Assembly (NCBI RefSeq): GCF_019393635.1
Contig: NC_057867.1
Span: 63,615,492 to 63,679,491, forward strand
DNA length: 64,000 bases
Direction: 5' to 3'
From: Dromiciops gliroides
Taxonomy: Eukaryota; Chordata; Mammalia; Microbiotheria; Microbiotheriidae
Positions within the stretch are counted from its first letter, which is position 1, and every line of letters starts with the position of its first letter. Positions 56,837-64,000 of this stretch are shown here, in pieces. Below the pieces are notes generated by a model that made no database searches, had not been told where the DNA came from, and saw nothing but the letters and a program-made list of their open reading frames with translations. The position numbers and the translations under genes are program-made.

Positions 56837-59800
56837 TATGCAGGCATGTGCATATATGCGTGTATATGTGTGTGCATGTGTGTGAGTGTGCATGTACGTG
56901 TGTTTCCAATTCAGTATTGGCTTTGATCCAAGCCCCTTTTTTAATCATCCCGGGGTCTAGCAATGGTTAGCTGGAGTGTGTTGTGATATGATCTTTAGGT
57001 GGCTACTAAGACAACATGATGGAACGGAGGCCATTGAAATGGCTTCCAGGAAATTAGGAATGTTGGCTCTGGTATGTTTGTTAGAGAATGAATGGATAAG
57101 ATGGATGGCAGGTGCTCCGATGTTGACCTTCCCCCCACTCTAGAGTGAGTCACCGCCTTATTCTTGTCCCTTCGCCTCTCCAGCCAGTGCCTTCTCTCTG
57201 ATCCCTAGCACCACATTTGCCAGTGACGCTTTTGTATTTTCTTTACCCAGGGCATCCCGGAACAAGTCAGAAAAGAAAAGGAGAGATCAGTTCAATGTAC
57301 TCATTCGAGAGCTTTGCAGCATGCTCCAGGGGCAAGGCCAGCCCATCAAGATGGATAAGGCCACCATATTGCAGAAGACCATTGACTTTTTACACAAGCA
57401 AAAAGGTACCTTTTGGGGAAACCTGGTGCCAGTCCTGTGGTTTTCCACTTTCAATGTGAAAATAGATTCTGGGCAGTAGAGTTGTGTTGGTCATTCTCCC
57501 AGGAGTATATTCTGGGGGTGGGAAGCAGTCAGACCTGGGAGGCCTTTAATGAGCTTGTCCAGCTCTTAGAATCTAGTATTCTCTTCAGTCGCAGCAGTTT
57601 GTTTGTGACAGGTGCTTAAATGTCATTGTAATCAATGCAAAAGAAGAAAAATAAAATGGAAATAATTAGAAGCATAACTGGGCAAAATCTCATCTCTGCT
57701 GCTGCCACAACCTTCCACTTGTATTTATCTAAGAGGTAGTAATGGAATAATTAGGTTAGACTACAAGCGATTTGGGGATTTTAATCCTTTGTTAAAAGGG
57801 CAGCATGGGGAACTATGAATTTAGTGGTACATTTAGAGGTAAGCAGAATTGAACACTGAAAAGGTCACAGAATCTTTTTCCAGTGAGACATTTAACAAGT
57901 GTTGTTGGGGGAATACATTATTCTTTGCTTCTAAAGACAAGGAAATGCAGTGAATTGGAAAGTTGGGTGAAAGAAAATTGAACTAGGTCTGGAGGCCTGT
58001 CCCTGCCAGTAACTTATCTTGTGACCCTGGGCAAGTCACTTCACTCCTGTGAGCCTGTTTCCTCTTCAATAAAATGAGAATGTTCAACCAGATGGTTCCT
58101 GTAGACCCTTCTAGCTCTTACCATTCTATGCCATTATGAAATTGATGATGCATACATGAGAAATTTTTCCTGAGTAAAAAGCCCAAGACCCTCAAAACCT
58201 ACAACTTGTTCCTGGTTTATATTATTGACAGTGTTTCTGCCCAGATAGTAGCTGTTGGGCTGCCATTTTGATTGGGTATTTTCTGCCTATTATATGATTG
58301 ACAGCATTCCTAGCCAGTTAGTAGCTGTTGGGCCACCATTTTGATTGGGTATTTTCTGACTGTATGGAGCCAAGAGAGCAGGGAAGTGGTCATCCAAAGA
58401 TTCTGTTAAGGTTCACTCATGGCAACATGGTAGCTCTCCCTCAGGATCAATGAAGTGGAGGTGGCAGAGGCTGGAAGAAGGGTAGCCTGCAGTCTTTCAA
58501 GTTCCTAGATGGAGCAACACTAGTGGGCCAACCAGAGACAAGAGCTAAGCCTCATATTTTACCCACCTCCATAGGCCTACCTACAGGATTTAGAGATGAG
58601 GAAGTCGTCAGTACACGTTCTGGCCAAAACACTTGCAGAGTTGGCCCACGGTCACTTCAGAAAGTGTCCCTTTTAGGCCAGATTACCCATTTAACTAACA
58701 CACTGTGTCTTTAAGCACTGAGGCCTTTGCTCTGGTGCGGTAAGCCCCAAGTTTGATGTCAAAGGACCTGAGTTTGACTCCTGGCTCTGCTATTTGTATT
58801 ACTTGTATGACCTTAGACTAATCACTTGAATATCTTGGGCCTCTGTTTCTTCATCTGTAAAATGAGGGGTTTGGACCAAATGACCCCCTCTTTTCCTTAA
58901 AGGAGACCTATAGGCAGGGGAGGGGTGCGATTAATATGTTCAGAATGTTTCAATGCAATGCCAGTTTGTTTTCTGCTCAGTTTGCTAAGCTACTATAAGA
59001 AAGTTTGTTTTGAATCTGGCCCAGGGATTTCTTTAGGGGAAGGCATTCCCAATGAGAAAACCCCCTCTACTATCATACCTTGGTACCTCTCTGTAACTTA
59101 AGAATCTTAGAGAGAACTTGGGGCCCCAAAAGAATGTGACTTGCCCAGGGTCACATAAACAATATATGTCAGAGACAAGGACTTAAACCCAAATCCTCCT
59201 GTCTCTGAGGCTAGCTTACTATTCACACTCCTATAGGAACACTACCACTTGAATTTTTTGTGCATCTGAGATGGTCTTTTTTTTTGAGGCAGTTGGGCTT
59301 AAATGACTTGCCCAAGTCACACAGCTAGTAAGTGTCTGAGGTCAGATTCGAACTTGGGTCCTCCTGACTCCAGGGCCAGTACCCTAGCTGCTGCACCACC
59401 TAGCTGTCCCCAAGATGGTCTTTTTTAAAAAGGTGGTTGCTAATTGTTACTAAGGGACATCTGGCTCCCAGCCTATTAAGTAAGTAACCTACCAATCTCT
59501 TATGTAGGTTAAGGCCACATACCAGTAACTTTCTTGCACTCCATGCTTACTGTGGTACTTCTAGATACTTCCATGATTTAGTTGGTGTGTGGACACCTTC
59601 TGGAGCTGTTGTAACCAAAAGAGGTCATTAGTTGATGGATAAAATCTTGGTGTGAGGTGGCTAAGTTTGGACTTTCCAGGCCCAGTCTTCAAGAACCCAA
59701 GAACCCAACTTCAAAGAGGCATCAGAGGGGGGGAACCTTAATCTTTAACAAGAATGACAGACGGGAACACTTCCTTTGATCAAAGATAGACACAGGGTCA

Positions 59801-61068
59801 ACTGAAATGACAAGCAATTAGCCGCCAATAAAACTTCAGCATGATTTCAGTGGGGGCTCTGCTCCAAAATGGATTGGAACTTTGGGGAAAAGGGAAATAT
59901 TCCCACTAGTCATCTCAGTCTCTTCTCTTTCCTTCCTTTTAAGAAAAGGAAACCCAGGCGCAAGCTGTTGGTGCCAGAGGGGCCTGGAAACCATCATTTC
60001 TTAGCAATGAGGAATTTACTCAGCTGATGTTTGAGGTAAGAAACCCTCTAAAATGTGTGTGCATTGTACATGGAAGATATACAATAGACCTTGTCACTGG
60101 GAGAGGAACTGGCCATTTCTGCCAAGTTCCAAGAAGTTTAGTGATTACCTAGGGGATTCAATCAGTGTACCAAGCCAGCCCTCGATCTTGTAAGCTTTCA
60201 AATCCTCCCTGGGCTCCAAAGTGGAGTTTTGTATCAGGACAGCTGTGTGGAGGCCGGTGTCACAGAGTGTCCTCTTAGCCTTGGTCAGCCATCAGATCAG
60301 AGATACCAAAGCTAGAAGAGACTGCAGAGGCCAGCTACTTCCATCCCCTCATTTTACAGATGAGGACATTGGGGCCTGTGAAGATTAAGTGACATGTCCA
60401 AGGTCATACAGCTAGTAAGTAGCAAAGGCAGAATTGGAACCCACGTGTTCTTTAACTCAAGAGCCAGTGTTCTTTCTACTGTGCTTCACTGCCATAAGAA
60501 TCAGCTTTGGGCTATGAGCCAGTGGTTAAAAGTGCTATCCCTTCCTGTCTGAAATAATTTCCTTATATTGATTGAAAGTAAGAAAATATGGCTGCAAACA
60601 TGTCTCCCACTGCAAGAATGGTTCAAAATGTGTGTGGTTATCAGGTTCATGTGTGAGTATTAGCCATCTTGTCTGCCCTAACCCAAGAAGTAGACCTTGC
60701 CTCCACCAGTTGTGCTAAATCCAACCCAATTCAGCCAACATTTATCAAGCACCTAGTATGAGCATGACACTAAGTGGTTTTTCCACTCGGACTAATTTGC
60801 AGACATTTGGGTGGCCCATAAAAGCCCCACTTTACTTATAGGCCTTTATTTCTGTATATCCAGGGCAGTGTTCAAGCCAGCTTGACCTGGCTTCAGAGAG
60901 CCAATTGTGAAATTTTCACTGTGAGCATTTGTACCTCAGAAATCAGCAAACACCCCAAATCGGGGGCTGTTGATTTGTTGTTGTCTTATCCAGATTTAAG
61001 AAAGTAATGGAGAAAATATTAATGCAGATCAAACCTAAGTGTGTGTTTGTGTGTGTGTTCCCCCCCAT

Positions 61069-61099
<31 letters not shown>

Positions 61100-61670
61100 T
61101 GCACACACACACGCACACACTCCTGAGAGCTGATTGTTAAATACTCCTGGGTGTATCCTCCCAACAAGTCGAATGGCTCTTTCTATTTGGGTGGTGTTTC
61201 TCTTTATTATGAAAGGATAATTGTGAGGACTTTTCAACCTATGGGTCTGTGCCCAATGGGTTGAATTAGTTGGCCGCGAAGGTGCTTCCAGTTCTGAAAT
61301 AATCTGATTCTGGGAGTGGTTCTTTTTCTATCACCACCAAAGAGTTATATTGGGAAAGTGACAGAAGGGATGCCATCAGAGAACTAGATGGCTGGGTGTG
61401 GGATAAAACAGCACGAGGGCTACCTGATGCTTCCCTGGGGCCCAGGCAGGAGGTCTAGATGAGGCCTCCCCAGCACATCAGATTAACCAAGCCCTTTTGG
61501 AGGATTCCTTGGGAGGACCTGAGCAGGAAGAAAACAGACCCCCCTCAAGCCAGTGTCCCCCTTCAGAGCTCCTACCTTTCACTACCTCTTGGGAGAATGG
61601 AATGTTGCCCTCCTCAGAAGGGCCTTTAGCTGGAGAGATGAACTGGGGTGGAATCTGGGCCTGGGGTTAA
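52640..61670 (+). CDS. CLOCK/NPAS2-like bHLH protein, spliced gene model (five exons, last one tentative)
   Basis: Model: 52640-52724, 56598-52 (i.e. to 56652), 57251-57405, 59944-60035 and, tentatively, 61446-61670. Every intron is gt-ag and the coding parts of the first four exons sum to 387 nt, exactly 129 codons with no stop. Predicted residues 47-98 form a bHLH with the CLOCK-family basic region; residues 113-129 (starting [15 protein letters not shown]) match the leader helix before PAS-A in CLOCK and NPAS2. Known family role: E-box-binding circadian transcription factors that pair with BMAL1 in the nucleus. The Arg, Glu and Arg that contact the E-box in CLOCK are present at 50, 54 and 58. 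The protein shares MDE-EKDR and WKPSF with NPAS2 but LQK-IDFL with CLOCK, and its HLH loop is two residues longer than in either, so I infer a separate paralog. PAS domains are not seen; the tentative last exon would end the protein at about 203 aa. A recent pseudogene is unlikely because all frames and splice sites are intact. Confidence 0.7.
52740..53112. repeat. CT-rich simple repeat directly after the first coding exon
   Basis: About 370 bp of imperfect (tctctgtctctc)n starting 15 bp after the donor site of the exon at 52616-52724. It gives Ser/Leu-rich open frames on the plus strand that are not protein-coding. Confidence 0.9.
53113..54455. other. Intron of the CLOCK-like gene, no exon recognised
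   Basis: The frames at 53156-53491 (111 codons) and 53714-54148 (144 codons) have no domain. They lie within the first intron of the model. Confidence 0.45.
54456..54498. repeat. (TG)n microsatellite
   Basis: About 20 TG units. Confidence 0.95.
54530..54780 (+). repeat. Interspersed repeat of the 'aagcatttat' family
   Basis: Reads caataagcatttattaagca, ctgctatgtgccaggcagag and ctaaccccgaggagtttatg. Confidence 0.6.
55030..55140 (-). mobile_element. tRNA-derived SINE fragment, antisense
   Basis: Reads gaggcaatcagtgtgaagtg, gcccaggatgacacagctag and catgactccaggcccagcac; the head is missing, replaced by ttttttggagg. Confidence 0.75.
55143..56060 (-). mobile_element. Older L1 3' part, antisense
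   Basis: Antisense L1 C-terminal words: tcagccattccccaattgat, tgccacaaaaagagctgtta, aattgctttccagaatggct and caattggtgtgaggtagaac. More diverged than the 29310-36126 copy. Confidence 0.75.
56598..56652 (+). CDS. CLOCK-like gene, exon encoding the [10 protein letters not shown] leader
   Basis: The exon is 55 nt, flanked by tttgatttcag and gtaaga. In the chosen frame it reads [17 protein letters not shown] and ends two bases into an Arg codon. The MDE-EKDR-KR segment is almost the N-terminus of NPAS2 (which begins MDEDEKDRAKR), and the phase-2 junction inside the Arg codon before the basic region is where CLOCK-family genes carry an intron. The internal ATG at 56621 could be an alternative start matching the NPAS2 start. 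Confidence 0.75.
56797..56900. repeat. (TG)n-rich microsatellite in the intron after the leader exon
   Basis: A run of gtgtgtgtgt then gcatgtgcatatatgcgtgt-type interruptions. Confidence 0.9.
57251..57405 (+). CDS. CLOCK-like gene, bHLH exon
   Basis: The acceptor is ttctttacccag and the donor gtacct. The 155-nt exon encodes the basic region ([16 protein letters not shown]), helix 1 ([10 protein letters not shown]), a loop (QGQGQPIK) and helix 2 ([18 protein letters not shown]). The basic region is identical to NPAS2 over this stretch. Loop length is 8 residues between ML and MDK, against 6 in CLOCK and NPAS2 (PGNARK / PGNTRK). The hydrophobic positions of helices 1 and 2 are kept, so dimerisation should be possible. 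The exon ends in phase 1, the same place as in CLOCK (K then E). Confidence 0.9.
58224..58358. repeat. Imperfect tandem duplication, 73-bp period
   Basis: Two copies (58224-58285 and 58297-58358) share tagtagctgttgggc and ccattttgattgggtatttt. Confidence 0.85.
59275..59412 (-). mobile_element. tRNA-derived SINE, antisense, in the intron
   Basis: Reads gaggcagttgggcttaaatg, gattcgaacttgggtcctcc and ctgctgcaccacctagctgt; atggtctttttttt / atggtcttttttaa flank it. Confidence 0.85.
59944..60035 (+). CDS. CLOCK-like gene, exon encoding linker and PAS-A leader helix
   Basis: The exon follows ctttccttccttttaag and is followed by gtaaga. Joined to the G left by the bHLH exon, it reads [20 protein letters not shown], then [11 protein letters not shown]. 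The linker has the same length as in CLOCK (15 residues from the Glu to the Trp) but almost no matching residues, while [15 protein letters not shown] is essentially the CLOCK/NPAS2 sequence. The exon ends in phase 0 after Glu, as in CLOCK, where the next exon begins ALDGF of the PAS-A core. Confidence 0.88.
60036..61445. other. Possible intron of the CLOCK-like gene, no PAS exon recognised
   Basis: Searched by eye for an ALDGF-type exon start after an ag acceptor and found none convincing. Contains an antisense MIR at 60295-60495 and a (CA)n at 61066-61115. Confidence 0.45.
61446..61670 (+). CDS. Candidate terminal exon of the CLOCK-like gene (no PAS core)
   Basis: After an acceptor-like cttccctggggcccag the frame that follows exon 59944-60035 in phase 0 is open for 74 codons and stops with TAA at 61668. 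The predicted tail begins [20 protein letters not shown] and is rich in Glu, Pro and Ser with a Trp-containing end; it matches no PAS domain. It lies in non-repetitive sequence. If used, the gene encodes a bHLH protein of about 203 aa lacking the PAS core. The polypyrimidine tract is weak and there is no homology support, so it may be a chance open frame, with true PAS exons beyond the window. Confidence 0.35.
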   Translation, partial: AGGLDEASPAHQINQALLEDSLGGPEQEENRPPSSQCPPSELLPFTTSWENGMLPSSEGPLAGEMNWGGIWAWG

Positions 61671-62134
61671 GGGGTGGAGGTCTCATGCCTCAGCAGTGAC
61701 CCGCTTGATTCTGTTCTGAGGGAACTTTGGCCTCATGTCACGTTCTCGATTGCACCATCTGCTTGAGGCCGGTAATGAGGGACGGCTGTTGGGGCTGGAG
61801 ATGCAAGGAGAGGCTGCCAGCTGCCCAGCTCCTTGATGATCCTTGTTGACTCCATTCCCAAGCAACATAAGCATTGGCTCTGGGGGTTTCAATTTTTGCC
61901 TACATTGCTGGGAAGGGAAAAAATGCATAGATAGGGAAGATGTGAATAGCACAGTAGGACGGATGCCAGAGGGCTGTGAAAGGAGGGAGGCAGGGAGGGA
62001 CAGTGACTCTCCCCATGACTGCACATGCTCCATAAGGACCTTGTGCTCCTTTGTGGAGCGGGACCTGTGATTTCCCCAGTGTGGAAACTCCCTCCACCGA
62101 TGCTAATTAGCAACTTAGCTCATTGGATGCAGTT
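61671..62134 (+). other. Candidate 3' UTR of the CLOCK-like gene, otherwise unique DNA
   Basis: Non-repetitive DNA after the candidate stop. Overlapping open frames at 61683-62113 on the minus strand have no domain. Confidence 0.3.
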
Positions 62135-62360
62135 GGAAGGAAGGAAAGAATGCACATTTATTAAGCACCTACCAAGTGCAGGGCTCTGTGCTAAGTGCTT
62201 GATATATTTTAGCTCTTATGATCCTCACAACGACCCTATGAAGTGTGTATGTCATGATGCCCATTTTACAGATGGGGAAACTAAGGCAGACTCCAAGTTA
62301 AATGACTTGCCCAGCGTCACATAGCTAGCAAGGGTCTGAGGCTAGAGTTGAACTCTCTTA
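62135..62360 (-). repeat. MIR-like SINE, antisense
   Basis: Reads gcagggctctgtgctaagtg, cacaacgaccctatgaagtg, ttttacagatggggaaacta and gcccagcgtcacatagctag. Confidence 0.75.
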
Positions 62361-62960
62361 GTACCTAGCTGGTAGGGAAAGGTTAGATGACCTTCTGTCC
62401 AGTATGCCTCACTGCCTCTCAGAGACCTTCCTATTTAAGAGAAGCACCTTTGACTAGTAGCACTTGGGAATTTTTGCCTTTAAAGATTTTTAATAATTCT
62501 AAATAAAAATATCCTCAGAAATCCTTCTAGCAGTTTTTTTAAAGGGGGTTAAGGTAAAACTGAAATTAAACACAAGGGTAAAGTTGTTCAATTTGGACTG
62601 AAGAGTTTATGGTGCAAAGTATGTAATTTGGGAATAGTTGAGAGCAGTGACACATGATTTATTGCAAATCTCTTGCTTAACATGAAGTTTGGTGAATGCT
62701 GGAAGAACAAGGAATTAATTTAATTTAACTAATTTCCTGCTACTATATAATTGGTACTGAAAACTGTGCAAGTGAGGAAGCCCTGTGTTCAGGTTCTGTC
62801 CCTTCCCTCCTGGCTGTGGGCTCCTAGGCAGCTCTCTTCGCTTCTTCCAGCCCTAGGCTGGAAGCTGAGACTTGCAAGTTGAGGAATGGGTGGTGCCGTT
62901 TTGCCCCCTAAGGAACATCCCCACCTTTGCCAATGACATCAGAGGCCTAGCTTAAAAACC
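62361..62960. other. No gene recognised
   Basis: AT-rich unique DNA. Confidence 0.45.
62502..62507 (+). terminator. Candidate poly(A) signal of the CLOCK-like gene
   Basis: An AATAAA lies about 830 bp after the candidate stop codon at 61668-61670. It is the first clear AATAAA noticed downstream. It sits in AT-rich sequence where such hexamers occur by chance, and it would only matter if 61446-61670 is the last exon. Confidence 0.2.
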
Positions 62961-62964
62961 TTCT

Positions 62965-63118
62965 AATGGGTGCAGCCAGATAGTTCAGTGGATAGAGCAC
63001 TGGCCCTGGAGTCAGGAAGACCTGAGTTCAAATCCGGTCTCAGACACTTGACACTTACTAGCTGTGTGACCTTGGGCAAGTCACTTAACCCTCATTGCCC
63101 TGCCAAAACAAACCCCAA
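62965..63118 (+). mobile_element. tRNA-derived SINE
   Basis: From gggtgcagccagatagttca through tttaatccgg-type body (aatccggtctcagacacttg) to a (aaaac)n-like tail. Confidence 0.88.
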
Positions 63119-64000
63119 AACAGAAGAAAACCATTTTAATGGACTGGCTTCAACCTGGGGAGGGCAAGGGAGGTTCCTGAAAATAATCTAGGTGGTTCAC
63201 GTTTGTTCCCACCCAGGACTTAGGCCCTAGGAATGGCAAGATTTGACTTCTTTTTAGTTCCAGAGAGAGGTAGTTTTCTTGCAAACACTCCAGGTTAAGG
63301 AAGTATGGAACATAGAGCAGGTCTTATTAAAATGCAACCAAAACCGCATAGCAGAGAGAGCCCATAGACACTTTGTCTTCTGTGGGCTCCCTGACCCCAG
63401 GTAGCTATATAGGTGTTCTACTTAAGGTGCTTCCCTGAAGTTGAGCCCCCACTTCCACCCCTACCTTCAGATTGCTCATCATTCCTCTGGTGAACACCAC
63501 TTTCCCAGGGAGCAATACAGTTGCTCCAGATTCATAGGGGCAAAGGTTTTGTGGCTGCTCAAGCGCCAACTCCCTCATCCTGACCTGCACAGTCCACAGA
63601 ACTCATGGTTCCCAGAAACGCCCAGGCCCAGGTTTGCTTCGACACCCTGTGGCTCTGCTTTCTGCTCCTTCTTGGTTCTGTTCCCACCTCTAGTCCTTTG
63701 GCTCCCTGTCACACCCATGTGTCTTCTCACTTCAACTCTATCATGGCACCGGCCTCTCTGCAGCACTGCCCTGGCCTCTCACTCCTGCCAAAACTTGGAG
63801 GTGCCCATCACTTACCATGCTGCTTCCACCGCCGTTGCCGCTGACTCCAAGAGCTACTGTGGTTCCCTCAGGACAGAGCTGGAGTTTTTAGTGGAATAGC
63901 CAGTCACCCTGCCATTGGCCTAATCCCCTTAACTGCAGCTCTTTGATTTTAGTCAGGCCTGAAGCTTTGCCTGGCTTACACATAAAACAGGACTTCATGC
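63119..64000. other. No gene recognised
   Basis: A 152-codon plus frame at 63441-63899 has no known domain and overlaps other long frames; codon content looks like chance Ser/Leu/Pro-rich DNA. I saw no PAS-like exon. Confidence 0.4.

Larger units (their letters stand above)
57406..59943. other. Intron between the bHLH and leader-helix exons
   Basis: Contains MIR-like copies in sense at 57985-58135 and 58720-58905, antisense MIR at 59090-59225, an antisense SINE at 59275-59412, and the tandem duplication at 58224-58358. No further exon was recognised. Confidence 0.6.

Noticed and set aside
52640..60035. Simple assignment as NPAS2
   Set aside because: The linker, loop length and helix 2 differ far more than expected for NPAS2 within mammals, although the leader and basic region are NPAS2-like. 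Not fully excluded without a search.
4349..63118. tRNA genes
   Set aside because: The tRNA-like words (box A/B-type sequences) belong to SINE heads with A-rich tails and target duplications, not to functional tRNAs.
63441..63899. 152-codon plus frame as a possible downstream exon
   Set aside because: No PAS motif, no suitable splice sites in phase, overlapping frames on both strands.

Overview
The window is eukaryotic and almost certainly marsupial nuclear DNA. It is dominated by interspersed repeats: dozens of tRNA-derived SINEs of the marsupial type (head reading gggcagctaggtggcgcagtgg), a longer SINE form whose tail contains agtcagacatgactga, many MIR-like copies, L1 elements on both strands, RTE-like and L2-like LINE remnants, and one decayed endogenous retrovirus. 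The species cannot be fixed from this alone. No bacterial-style operon, RNA gene or CRISPR array is present.

Only two host genes are supported. (1) On the minus strand, 12692-13204, inside a strong CpG island, lies an intronless 170-aa protein with an N-terminal KRKRE motif, an Arg-Ser-rich stretch and a SERTA domain close to that of SERTAD1. It lacks the acidic C-terminal region of the known SERTAD/CDCA4 proteins. (2) On the plus strand, 52640 to at least 60035, four exons with canonical splice signals join in frame to encode the N-terminus, bHLH domain and PAS-A leader helix of a CLOCK/NPAS2-family protein. The residues match neither CLOCK nor NPAS2 as I remember them, and the HLH loop is two residues longer. 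It therefore looks like a third, divergent paralog, or possibly the bHLH-bearing ancestor of PASD1. No PAS core exon is visible in the remaining 4 kb. Instead an in-frame 74-codon open exon ending in a stop (61446-61670) would close the gene as a roughly 203-aa bHLH protein without a PAS core. This is the most interesting feature of the window.

Layout: 1-12 kb is repeats and a decayed L1 with no gene. 12-13.5 kb is the CpG island and SERTA gene. 14-19 kb is MIR and SINE copies. 19.4-25.7 kb is an env-less gammaretrovirus-like (ERV1) provirus on the minus strand, with paired LTRs, a proline-tRNA-type primer site and a 4-bp target duplication. 25.7-28.2 kb holds a minisatellite and two 5'-truncated L1s. 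29.3-36.1 kb is a near full-length but dead L1 on the minus strand carrying later SINEs. 36-52 kb is repeats with no recognised gene. 52.6-61.7 kb is the CLOCK-like gene. 61.7-64 kb is its possible 3' UTR and further repeats.

A functional link between the SERTA and CLOCK-like genes is not shown by the sequence; they are only neighbours, about 40 kb apart, oriented away from each other. Comparisons with known families are from memory, not from a database search.
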